A DNA stretch of 14,584 nucleotides from JAVEYA01 sp034003745 (lineage in GTDB: Bacteria > Bacillota > Peptococcia > DRI-13 > PHAD01): NCBI GenBank assembly GCA_034003745.1, contig JAVEYA010000058.1, positions 1-14,584 of the forward strand, read 5' to 3'. Made by a program: the position numbers and the translations under genes. The notes under the pieces are model-generated. The model had not been told where the DNA came from. It saw only the letters and a program-made list of their open reading frames with translations, and ran no database searches. The first letter of the stretch is position 1, and the number at the start of each line of letters is the position of its first letter. Below, one piece after another: positions 6,289 through 13,200 of the stretch.

Positions 6289-7404
6289 TTATAAATAACA
6301 AAATGGATCCGTACATATTTGTGATACAGTTACTTGGACATCATTTTTCTGTAATTGCTCCCGTAAAAAATCGGCCACAACCGGCATAACCGGGCGCTCA
6401 GTGGCATAATGCCCGGCGTCAATCACAGCCAATCCTTCCGCCAGGGCGTCCTGGGCGTCATGATATTTAACATCCGCAGTCACCAGGACATCCGCGCCGT
6501 GGAATCTCGCCTGCCTCCAATAAGACATGCCGCTCCCGCCGCAGAGAGCTACTTTGGTAATCAGCCGGCCCGCTTCTCCGCAATACCGGAGATGCTGGGC
6601 GCCTAAACGTTCTTTTACCGTCCCGGCAAATTCCCGTAAAGATAAAGGGACCGGCAGCCGGCCGACACGTCCTGCCCCGGCGGCGCGGCCTTCATTCTCC
6701 AGCAAATAAATATCATACGCCGGTTCTTCATAGGGATGCGCTTGAAGCATCGCTTTGACTACAGCGGAAAGCTTTTCTTCCGGCACAATCGTTTCCAGCC
6801 GGATTTCTTCCACCCGCTCCAGCACGCCCAAACTGCCGATGAAGGGGTCTGCGCCGTCTTGGGGCCGGAAAGTACCCATACCTTGTACTTGGAAGGTACA
6901 TTCGGAATAATTTCCGATAAAACCGGCGCCTGCCCGGGTAATGGCTGTACGCAGTTTTTCCTCATAATCGAAAGGAAGATAGACAGCCAGCTTATACAGC
7001 TTCTGCCGGCGGCTCACGGCTAATACTTTTGTCTGCTCCAGACCCAGTTTTTGCGCCAGCGCATCATTGACGCCGCCGGCGGCTATATCCAAATTGGTAT
7101 GGGCAGTGTATAACGCCATGCCCTGACGTACGATTTCCGTGATCAGTTTTGCGCCTGGCTCATTCGTCCGTAAATGCTGCAACGGCTTAAAAAAAGGCGT
7201 ATGATGCACTATCAACAGATCAGCCTGGGCAAGAACAGCCTCCTGCAATACCTCCGTATTCAGGTCCAGAGATACAAAAATATTCTTTACCGCCTGCGAC
7301 GGGTCGCCTATCTGCAGCCCGATGCCGGTATCCCAGTCTTCCGCCAGCTTTTTCGGCGCAAACCTTTCCAGTATCTCGATTACGGCCTGAATACTTACAG
7401 CCAT
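6289..7404 (-). CDS. Nif3/YqfO-family dinuclear metal-centre protein
   Basis: From the ATG at 7404 this is 371 residues, matching YqfO-type members that carry an inserted PII/CutA-like domain between two Nif3 halves. Metal-binding signatures are VHHTPFF (His67, His68), AHTNLDIAAGGVND (His102, Asp106) and, near the C-terminus, DAGHYATE. The inserted domain covers about 125-225 (YKLAVYLPFDYEEKLRTAI). The family forms toroidal hexamers; a GTP-cyclohydrolase or hydrolase role has been suggested but is unsettled. The frame stays open another 59 codons upstream, inside trmK, but GAGGAG 8 nt before 7404 and the family start (MAVSIQAVIEILERFAP) fix this ATG. It overlaps the end of trmK by 10 nt. Confidence 0.93.
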   Translation of the reverse strand: MAVSIQAVIEILERFAPKKLAEDWDTGIGLQIGDPSQAVKNIFVSLDLNTEVLQEAVLAQADLLIVHHTPFFKPLQHLRTNEPGAKLITEIVRQGMALYTAHTNLDIAAGGVNDALAQKLGLEQTKVLAVSRRQKLYKLAVYLPFDYEEKLRTAITRAGAGFIGNYSECTFQVQGMGTFRPQDGADPFIGSLGVLERVEEIRLETIVPEEKLSAVVKAMLQAHPYEEPAYDIYLLENEGRAAGAGRVGRLPVPLSLREFAGTVKERLGAQHLRYCGEAGRLITKVALCGGSGMSYWRQARFHGADVLVTADVKYHDAQDALAEGLAVIDAGHYATERPVMPVVADFLREQLQKNDVQVTVSQICTDPFCYL

Positions 7405-8087
7405 CGCAGCAACTCCTCGATCATCGCTTTCTTTTTCCTGAAAAAAGCTTTCTTTTTTTCCGTTTCGATATTGTTTGATTTCGCTAATTGAACCAGAATT
7501 TCCTGCAAACCGGTCTGCTCTTTTTCCAACAACTGCATTAAGAGTGGATGCTTCCCGGCTAAAAGGCGCGGGCCGAAACACAGCTCCGCGAAGCTTAATT
7601 TTTCCGGATTTCCCTGCTCGGCGACAATTATCTCAAAAAGGCGTCCATCTTCAAAAATCAATTCTTCCTCGATAATGACCCAGCTATTTTCACTAAGCCA
7701 CAAACGAAGGGCTTCGGCATCCGTCATCGGCTGCAGGATGAGGCGGCACGGAGTCTTCGTTACCTCCGGCGCAGCGGCCAGAATATCTCTGATGGTACCG
7801 CCGCCCAGGCCGGCTACAATCAAGACCTCCGCCTCATGGGGCAAGAGCGCTGCAAGACCGTCACCCAACCTCAGCTCAACGGCCTCCTCAGCCTGATACT
7901 GACTGACATTCTTCCGCGCCGCCTCCAGGGGTTTTTCATTCACATCCACGGCGATAACATGCGGAGAAATCTTCTCTTTGACCAAAAAAACAGGCAAAAA
8001 GGCATGGTCGGTCCCGATATCCGCCGCCCTGCAGCCTCCCGGCACAAAGCCGGCCAAGGTTTTCAGCCTTTTCGATATTCTTAACAA
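7395..8087 (-). CDS. trmK: tRNA (adenine(22)-N1)-methyltransferase
   Basis: The 230-residue protein is a class I SAM-dependent methyltransferase of the TrmK/YqfN family, which makes m1A at position 22 of tRNA. SAM-binding motif I is AADIGTDHAFLPVFLV (about 20-35), followed by VIAVDVNEKPLEAARKN, LRLGDGLAAL and the post-motif ILQPMTDAEALRLWLSENSW. A C-terminal Lys/Glu-rich helical pair (about 180-230) is typical of the family. The start is a TTG with AGGAG 9 nt upstream. The gene follows the tRNA terminator closely (about 30 nt from the T tract) with no convincing promoter of its own apart from a TATAAA at the end of that tract. Its 3' end overlaps the Nif3 gene, as expected for an operon. Confidence 0.92.
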   Translation of the reverse strand: MLRISKRLKTLAGFVPGGCRAADIGTDHAFLPVFLVKEKISPHVIAVDVNEKPLEAARKNVSQYQAEEAVELRLGDGLAALLPHEAEVLIVAGLGGGTIRDILAAAPEVTKTPCRLILQPMTDAEALRLWLSENSWVIIEEELIFEDGRLFEIIVAEQGNPEKLSFAELCFGPRLLAGKHPLLMQLLEKEQTGLQEILVQLAKSNNIETEKKKAFFRKKKAMIEELLRWL

Positions 8088-8119
8088 TATCCCTCACTCC
8101 TAAACCTCACAGCTTTTAT

Positions 8120-8162
8120 AAAAAAAGACATAAATAAGACTGTTGATGGATTATCAACAGTC
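8120..8162 (-). terminator. Intrinsic terminator after the tRNA pair
   Basis: On the minus strand GACTGTTGAT and ATCAACAGTC form a perfect 10-bp stem (8138-8162) with an AATCC loop. It is followed by TTATTTATG and a TCTTTTTTT tract ending near 8120. It lies 11 nt past the CCA end of tRNA-Val. There is no clear terminator between rpoD and the tRNAs, so it probably also ends rpoD transcripts that read through. Confidence 0.85.
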
Positions 8163-8172
8163 TGTACGTACT

Positions 8173-8248
<76 letters not shown>

Positions 8249-8251
8249 GGG

Positions 8252-8326
8252 TGGTGGGCCCACCTGGGATCGAACCAGGGACCAACCGGTTATGAGCCGG
8301 TTGCTCTACCGCTGAGCTATAGGCCC
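8252..8326 (-). tRNA. tRNA with CAU anticodon (elongator Met or lysidine-type Ile2)
   Basis: The acceptor GGGCCTA pairs with TGGGCCC (one U-G pair). The D arm is AGCTCAGCGGTAGAGC. The anticodon stem ACCGG/CCGGT encloses loop CTCATAA with anticodon CAT, the T arm is CCTGG-TTCGATC-CCAGG, and an encoded CCA ends it. The closed first acceptor pair rules out initiator tRNA. CAU may be read as Met or, if modified by TilS, as Ile for AUA codons; the sequence alone does not settle this. Confidence 0.95.
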
Positions 8327-8330
8327 ATTT

Positions 8331-8345
8331 GTCTCCTTTGGAGAC
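8331..8345 (-). other. 5'-leader hairpin of the tRNA transcript
   Basis: GTCTCC-TTT-GGAGAC is a perfect 6-bp hairpin located between the predicted start (about 8346) and the 5' end of the first tRNA at 8326. The primary transcript would begin with this hairpin, and RNase P would remove it. There is no T tract, so it is not a terminator. Confidence 0.5.
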
Positions 8346-8352
8346 ATAGAAT

Positions 8353-8381
8353 ATTGTATAACAAATACTCTAACCGGTCAA
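8353..8381 (-). promoter_or_regulatory. SigA-type promoter of the tRNA pair
   Basis: On the minus strand TTGACC (8381-8376, 5 of 6) and TACAAT (8358-8353, 5 of 6) are separated by exactly 17 bp. The predicted start is near 8346, about 20 nt before the mature tRNA end. The -35 lies only 20 nt past the rpoD stop codon. Confidence 0.8.
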
Positions 8382-8401
8382 CATATCAAATTTTGTTTCC
8401 T

Positions 8402-9532
8402 TCAATCCAAATAATCCTTCAGCTTGCGGCTGCGGCTGGGATGTCTTAACTTGCGCAGCGCTTTGGCCTCAATCTGGCGGATTCTTTCGCGGGTCACGCC
8501 GAATTCCTGTCCGACTTCTTCCAAAGTACGCGCCCTGCCGTCATCCAAACCGAAACGCAGTCTTAAAACTTTTTCTTCCCGATGGGTCAGTGTCTCCAAA
8601 ACTTCTTCCAACTGCTCCTTTAAGAGAATGAAAGAAGCGGCTTCCGCAGGGGCCGGCGCGTCTTCGTCTTCGATAAAATCGCCCAGATGGCTGTCTTCTT
8701 CTTCGCCGATCGGCGTTTCCAGGGAAACCGGTTCCTGCGCAATTTTTAAGATTTCCCGCACCCGTTCCACCGAAATATCCATTTCTGTGGCAATTTCCTC
8801 TGGAGTAGGTTCCCGGCCCAACTCCTGCAGGAGTTGGCGAGAAACGCGAATCAGTTTGTTGATGGTTTCCACCATATGCACCGGTATCCGAATGGTTCTG
8901 GCCTGGTCGGCAATGGCTCTGGTAATGGCCTGCCGGATCCACCAGGTAGCATAGGTGCTGAATTTATATCCTTTGCGGTAATCAAATTTCTCTACAGCCT
9001 TAATTAAACCGAGGTTGCCTTCCTGGATCAGGTCCAAAAACAACATCCCGCGGCCGACATAACGTTTGGCTATGCTGACTACCAGTCTGAGGTTGGCTTC
9101 AGCCAAACGCCGCTTGGCCTCTTCATCTCCCAACTCCATCCGTTTAGCTAACTCCACTTCTTCTTCCGCGGATAAGAGCGGAACCCGGCCGATTTCCTTC
9201 AGGTACATCCGCACCGGATCATCGATACCGACGCCTTCCGGAATAGACAGGTCTATCTCCACTTCCTCATGTTCCCCTTCAGCGGAAACATCGATTTCTT
9301 CATCTTCTTCGTTTTCTTCCAATGCCTCGATATCTCCGGAATCAGGAACGATATCTATACCCATGGCGCTCAATTGCTCATAGACTCCGTCGATTTGGTC
9401 CGGAGTCATGTCCATGCCTTGCAGCGCCAAGACGATTTCATTATATGATAAAACCCCGCGTTTTTTACCTTTTTGAATCAAGTTCTTTACGCCGTCCATT
9501 TTCAGTTGTTCGATTTCTTTTTCAGTCTTCAA
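8402..9532 (-). CDS. rpoD: Housekeeping RNA polymerase sigma factor SigA/RpoD
   Basis: This is the primary sigma-70 factor, 376 residues from the chosen start. In order: region 1.1 (about 8-65), an acidic linker (about 66-98), region 1.2 (DPVRMYLKEIGRVPLL), region 2 with FLDLIQEGNLGLIKAVEKFDYRKGYKF and the -10-reading STYATWWIRQAITRA, region 3 with the RIPVHM signature, and region 4.2 VTRERIRQIEAKALRKLRHPSR, which reads the -35. Two in-frame starts compete. GTG at 9538 has GGGAGGT only 1 nt away, whereas TTG at 9532 has it 7 nt away, giving MKTEKEIEQLKM, so TTG is preferred. The gene overlaps the dnaG end by 11 nt (17 nt from the GTG). The compact 1.1 region is as in Gram-positive SigA. Confidence 0.97.
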   Translation of the reverse strand: MKTEKEIEQLKMDGVKNLIQKGKKRGVLSYNEIVLALQGMDMTPDQIDGVYEQLSAMGIDIVPDSGDIEALEENEEDEEIDVSAEGEHEEVEIDLSIPEGVGIDDPVRMYLKEIGRVPLLSAEEEVELAKRMELGDEEAKRRLAEANLRLVVSIAKRYVGRGMLFLDLIQEGNLGLIKAVEKFDYRKGYKFSTYATWWIRQAITRAIADQARTIRIPVHMVETINKLIRVSRQLLQELGREPTPEEIATEMDISVERVREILKIAQEPVSLETPIGEEEDSHLGDFIEDEDAPAPAEAASFILLKEQLEEVLETLTHREEKVLRLRFGLDDGRARTLEEVGQEFGVTRERIRQIEAKALRKLRHPSRSRKLKDYLD

Positions 9533-11336
9533 TGGCACTACCTCCCTTCCGTAGGGCTGTAACTTGCTTTTCTTTTACCAGCATTTGAATTTCAGCCATC
9601 AATTGCAACGCTTTGGTGGCTTCTCCTTTTTTCTCCAGCTCTTGAATCAGGCTGTTTTTTTCATTGATATGTTTTTGCAGTAATTCTATGCGCAAAAGAT
9701 GCAGACAATCCTGAAAAACCCGCATATTATCATCTGACGCCTCATTTTCCAGCAGAATCTCCGCTAAAAGGCGCTGAGCTTTCTCGTCTTCCGCCAAAGT
9801 GATTAAATCGTTTGCTTTTATATTATGACCAGACTTTTGAATTACATAATGATTTTGGTAAATTTCTTTTAACAAAGCTGTATTAAATAGCGCCTGCCCC
9901 CCCATATCTTGCGTTTCCTGCAACAATTCAGGGTTTTCCGCCGTCATCCGGATGATAATGCGTTCGGCTTTCTCTTGTGCTGTGAGGCGGCGGATTTTTT
10001 TTACAGTCTCTTCCGGCCCGGTCTTCTGCAGCGAGGCGGCTTTCCTGATTTCCGCATGAATGGCTGTCTCCGGAAAAACCAGTTTTTCGCTGATCAGCTG
10101 AATCCCCGCCTGGCGTTGCAAAGGGCTCTTGGTCTTGAGGAGGTCGGGGAGCAGATCCTGCACCACCTGCACTTTACCCGCAATGGTTTGGGTATTGCGC
10201 TGCTCCATGGATTTTAGGAGTTTATATTCTAAAAGATTGTGGGCCCGTTCAACGATTTCTGTGAAACGCGCCCTTCCTTCTTTGCGGATAAACTCATCCG
10301 GGTCCTTGGCCTCGGGAATGGTGATAACAGAAACATTGCAGCCTTGCTCCTGCAGGAGGTCCAATCCCCGCAGCGCCGCCTTCTGGCCGGCCGCATCGGC
10401 GTCGAAGCAGATATGAGTATTATAGGTATATCTCATCAACAGGCGGGCCTGCTCCACGGTAAGCGCTGTGCCCAAGGTTCCCACGACATTGCTTAGGCCG
10501 TGCTGCACGGCGGTGATAACATCCATGTAGCCTTCCATGAGGATGACCCTGTCCTGCTCCCTGATGCCGGCCCTGGCCAAATGCAACCCGTAAAGATTCC
10601 TCCCTTTGGAAAACAACGCCGTTTCCGGCGAGTTCAAATACTTGGCCTGTGTTTTATCTGTGTTATCGGTGATTCTCCCGCCAAAGGCGATAAACCGGCC
10701 GCTTTCATCCATAATCGGAAACATGATACGGCTCCTGAAGCGGTCCACCAGATTCCCATTTTTCGCTTTTACCGCCAGCCCCAGGGCCAGCATTTCCTCC
10801 TCGCGGACACCGCCGGCGGCCAGATACTTGCTTAAATCATCCCATTCAGAAGAAGCATACCCCAGCATGAATTTTTCGATTACTTTGTTTTCGAGCCCGC
10901 GGCCCTGCAGATATTTTAAGGCCTCGCGCCCTGACGGACTTAAGAGGCTTTGCTGATAATACTTTGCTGTTATTTCATTAATATGATAATAGCGTTTTTT
11001 TAATGATTCCCGCCTGGCCCGCTCCGGTGAGACGTCTGCGACCGGCAAAGCCAATCCCGCTCTTTTGGCCAAGAATTCTACGGTTTCGGGAAAACTCAGG
11101 CCGTTTTTCTCCATCAGAAAGGAAAATACATTCCCGCCTTTGCCGCAGCCAAAACAATGATAGAATTGTTTATCCGGCGACACCGTAAAGGAGGGTGTCT
11201 TTTCCGCGTGAAACGGGCACAGTCCGCTGTAATTGCGGCCTTGCTTCTTCAAGAGGACATATTCGCCGATGACCGAAACGATATCGACCCGGTGGCGCAG
11301 GTCATTAATAAATTCTTCAGGTATTTGACCGGCCAT
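9522..11336 (-). CDS. dnaG: DNA primase
   Basis: The 604-residue primase makes RNA primers at the replication fork. The N-terminal CHC2 zinc finger is present (Cys40, His43, Cys61, Cys64; LCPFHAEKTPSF and YHCFGCGKGGNVFSFL). The catalytic core follows with the primase motif RFRSRIMFPIMD near 199-210. The TOPRIM domain shows LMEGYMDVITA (Glu268) and the metal-binding ICFDADAAG (Asp312, Asp314). The C-terminal helicase-interacting region (about 440-604) is helical and diverged, as usual. AGGTGGTGA precedes the ATG. dnaG and rpoD overlap, forming the conserved macromolecular-synthesis pair. Candidate SigH and SigA promoters lie upstream. Confidence 0.97.
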   Translation of the reverse strand: MAGQIPEEFINDLRHRVDIVSVIGEYVLLKKQGRNYSGLCPFHAEKTPSFTVSPDKQFYHCFGCGKGGNVFSFLMEKNGLSFPETVEFLAKRAGLALPVADVSPERARRESLKKRYYHINEITAKYYQQSLLSPSGREALKYLQGRGLENKVIEKFMLGYASSEWDDLSKYLAAGGVREEEMLALGLAVKAKNGNLVDRFRSRIMFPIMDESGRFIAFGGRITDNTDKTQAKYLNSPETALFSKGRNLYGLHLARAGIREQDRVILMEGYMDVITAVQHGLSNVVGTLGTALTVEQARLLMRYTYNTHICFDADAAGQKAALRGLDLLQEQGCNVSVITIPEAKDPDEFIRKEGRARFTEIVERAHNLLEYKLLKSMEQRNTQTIAGKVQVVQDLLPDLLKTKSPLQRQAGIQLISEKLVFPETAIHAEIRKAASLQKTGPEETVKKIRRLTAQEKAERIIIRMTAENPELLQETQDMGGQALFNTALLKEIYQNHYVIQKSGHNIKANDLITLAEDEKAQRLLAEILLENEASDDNMRVFQDCLHLLRIELLQKHINEKNSLIQELEKKGEATKALQLMAEIQMLVKEKQVTALRKGGSAIED

Positions 11337-11415
11337 GCCCTTTCACCACCTTAGACGTATATCCTGTTTTTCGTCATATACACCCATTTTTCCTGCTTTT
11401 TCGCACAATAAGTCA

Positions 11416-11445
11416 ATATTAAATTTCAATATTTATATTTGTAAA
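11416..11445 (-). promoter_or_regulatory. Possible SigA promoter of dnaG-rpoD
   Basis: On the minus strand TTTACA (11445-11440, 5 of 6) and TAATAT (11421-11416, 4 of 6) are separated by 18 bp in a very A/T-rich stretch. The match is moderate, and other placements are possible. Confidence 0.35.
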
Positions 11446-11458
11446 CAGTTAACGTTTT

Positions 11459-11487
11459 CTATTCGTTACAAATGTCTGTTTTCCTCT
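11459..11487 (-). promoter_or_regulatory. Candidate SigH promoter of dnaG-rpoD
   Basis: On the minus strand AGAGGAAAA (11487-11479), 11 nt and AACGAATAG (11467-11459) fit the Bacillus SigH consensus RnAGGAwWW-N11-12-RnnGAATww at all but the last w. It sits just past the dGTPase stop codon, about 120 nt before dnaG. In B. subtilis the sigA operon has a SigH-dependent promoter, which makes the position meaningful. Confidence 0.5.
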
Positions 11488-11494
11488 TTTTTAC

Positions 11495-12526
11495 TCAGAT
11501 ATAATGACGGGGCAATACAATATTTTTAAATGCGCTCATGCAGTAATTATCCGTCATGCCCGAAATATAATCGGCTACGCCGCGCTCCGTCCCATCTTCT
11601 TCCGCCAGGCAGCGGTAAAAGTCCGGAAGCTCTTCCGGCCTTTTCCGGTAATATTCAAACAGAAACTCCACGATATGAGCAGCTCCCTGCCGCTCTTCCA
11701 TGCATAAGGGACCCCGGTAGACCGCACTGAACATGAATTTGCGCAAACCCAGCAAGGCCTGTTCAATAGAGGGACTTAAAGAAATTTTCTTTTCGCCCGC
11801 GGCAAGATTCTTCCGGCTGGTCACGGCCAGATCCTGCACCAACGTGCCGATTCGCTCCCCATGGGTTTTGCCCAGAATATCCAGGTATTCGCGCGGAATA
11901 TCCTGTAAGGCCAGGACGCCTGCCCGAATACTATCGTCAATGTCGTGTTGGACATAGGCGATTTTGTCGGCGTAGTGAACAACCTGTCCTTCCAGCGTCA
12001 TGCAGCCGCTGGTGTCTTTGCCAAAGCCGCTATGCTGCAAAATTCCGTCCAGGACTTCTGCGCTTAAATTCAGACCGTTGCCCAGACTGCCTTGCTCTAT
12101 TTTGGTCAGGACGCGGATACTGTTGACATTATGTTTAAACCCGCCCGGTACCAACCGGTTCAGCACTTCCTCCCCCGTATGGGCAAACGGCGTATGCCCC
12201 ACGTCATGGCCCAGCGCGATGGCTTCAATCAGGTCAGTGTTCAGACGCAGCGCCTTACCGATGGTCTGCGAAATCTGGTTGACTTCCAGCGTATGTGTCA
12301 GCCGCGTGCGGTAATGGTCGTTCCCCTGGGCGATAAAGACCTGCGTTTTGTGCTTCAGACGGCGAAAGGACTTGGAATGGATAATCCTGTCCCGATCCCG
12401 CATATAGCAGGTGCGGATTTCATCCGGCTTTTCGGCTGCCCGGCGCCCCTTGGAAGCATCGGCAAAGGCCGCCAGCGGGTTTAGGACCTGATGTTCCAAG
12501 GCCTCCAATTCTTCCCGAATCAACAT
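11495..12526 (-). CDS. dGTPase-like HD-domain deoxynucleoside triphosphohydrolase
   Basis: The 343-residue protein belongs to the Dgt-like family (type 2, about 330-350 residues), which cleaves dNTPs to deoxynucleosides and triphosphate. The N-terminal YMRDRDRIIHSKSFRRLKHKTQV (41-63) is the family signature. The HD metal site is complete: RLTHTLEV (His78), GHDVGHTPF (His107, Asp108, His111) and the later YADKIAYVQHDIDD (Asp187). AAGGAGT lies 8 nt before the ATG. It precedes dnaG on the same strand by 158 nt, a pairing common in clostridia, and may balance dNTP pools near replication genes. Whether it prefers dGTP is not visible, so no symbol is given. Confidence 0.9.
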   Translation of the reverse strand: MLIREELEALEHQVLNPLAAFADASKGRRAAEKPDEIRTCYMRDRDRIIHSKSFRRLKHKTQVFIAQGNDHYRTRLTHTLEVNQISQTIGKALRLNTDLIEAIALGHDVGHTPFAHTGEEVLNRLVPGGFKHNVNSIRVLTKIEQGSLGNGLNLSAEVLDGILQHSGFGKDTSGCMTLEGQVVHYADKIAYVQHDIDDSIRAGVLALQDIPREYLDILGKTHGERIGTLVQDLAVTSRKNLAAGEKKISLSPSIEQALLGLRKFMFSAVYRGPLCMEERQGAAHIVEFLFEYYRKRPEELPDFYRCLAEEDGTERGVADYISGMTDNYCMSAFKNIVLPRHYI

Positions 12527-12561
12527 CTTGAATACTCCTTTAATCTGCTTTCGTTAACAGT

Positions 12562-12567
12562 ATTATA
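12562..12567 (-). promoter_or_regulatory. Possible -10 box of the dGTPase-like gene
   Basis: A perfect TATAAT lies on the minus strand 35 nt before the ATG, leaving room for a leader of about 28 nt that contains the ribosome site. No convincing -35 is seen at 16-18 bp. Confidence 0.35.
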
Positions 12568-12639
12568 CTTTGCAAGCAGAAAATCCTCTTTCATTAAATC
12601 ATTCTTTCTAATAAACCATCTGTTCGCGCCTGTTAGGGA

Positions 12640-12668
12640 TTTACTAAAATAGAAATATCATCTATAAT
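12640..12668 (+). promoter_or_regulatory. Promoter of the Rnk-like gene
   Basis: TTTACT (12640-12645, 4 of 6) and a perfect TATAAT (12663-12668) are separated by exactly 17 bp. The start would be near 12675, giving a leader of about 31 nt before the ATG at 12706. Confidence 0.65.
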
Positions 12669-12705
12669 TAGCTTTATATTTATCGTAAAAAGAAAGGGTA
12701 GAGAA

Positions 12706-13122
12706 ATGGGTAGGAAAATCGACATCACTGTCAAAGACCGCGAGCGTATTCTTAAAGTGATTGCGGAGGAGAGAGAATTCGGCACCGGCAGAAATAAGGA
12801 AGCTTTAAAAGAACTTGAACAGGAACTGAACCGGGCCAATATCGTATCATCAGAAAAAATTCCCTCCGGCTCCATAACCATGAACTCGAAGGTTCTTTTA
12901 AAAGATTTAGACTTGGGAGAAGAAACAATATATACTTTGGTTTATCCGGAAGAAGCTGACCTGGCTGAAAATAAAATCTCCATACTCGCTCCGATCGGCA
13001 CCGCGATCCTGGGGTTTCGGGAGGGCGATGTGATTGATTGGAAAGTACCGGCGGGCATCGTTAAGCTAAGCGTTGAAAAAATCCTTTACCAGCCTGAAGC
13101 TGCCGGGGATTATGATTTATAA
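12706..13122 (+). CDS. rnk: Rnk-like GreA/GreB-family protein
   Basis: The 138-residue protein has a short N-terminal helical segment (about 8-48) and a GreA/GreB C-terminal FKBP-like domain (about 50-136). From memory its second half resembles E. coli Rnk (regulator of nucleoside diphosphate kinase) very closely: TMNSKV, TLVYPEEAD, ILAPIGTAILGFREGD and the terminal LYQPEAAGDY all have Rnk counterparts. It lacks the long coiled coil that GreA inserts into the polymerase secondary channel. Rnk binds RNA polymerase and competes with Gre factors; the kinase effect is indirect. The gene is monocistronic, with its own promoter and a strong terminator 28 nt past the stop. The ribosome site is weak (AAAGGGTAGAG). 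An alternative is a generic Gre-domain protein. Confidence 0.85.
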   Translation: MGRKIDITVKDRERILKVIAEEREFGTGRNKEALKELEQELNRANIVSSEKIPSGSITMNSKVLLKDLDLGEETIYTLVYPEEADLAENKISILAPIGTAILGFREGDVIDWKVPAGIVKLSVEKILYQPEAAGDYDL

Positions 13123-13149
13123 GATAGCGTCATCGAATAAAGCATAATA

Positions 13150-13180
13150 AGGGTATTGCGCCTTGCAATACCCTATTTTT
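13150..13180. terminator. Intrinsic terminator between convergent genes
   Basis: AGGGTATTGC (13150-13159) and GCAATACCCT (13165-13174) form a perfect 10-bp stem with a GCCTT loop. On the plus strand ATTTTT follows, ending the Rnk-like transcript. On the minus strand TTATTATGC follows, so it may also serve the radical SAM transcript, though less well. Confidence 0.85.
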
Positions 13181-13200
13181 ATATGATTATGCACGTCCGG

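Noticed and set aside
7405..7581. A 59-codon N-terminal extension of the Nif3-like protein
   Set aside because: It lies wholly within trmK in another frame, and the ribosome site and family start both point to 7404.
8424..9383. Long plus-strand frames opposite rpoD, rich in Ser and Arg
   Set aside because: They are antisense shadows of a very conserved gene, without ribosome sites or recognisable domains; the same holds for plus-strand frames opposite dnaG, Nif3 and the dGTPase gene.
11440..11453. TGTAAACAGTTAAC upstream of dnaG, similar to the Crp/Fnr dyads
   Set aside because: The half-site spacing is one base shorter, and the site overlaps a candidate -35 box, so it is not counted as a third operator.
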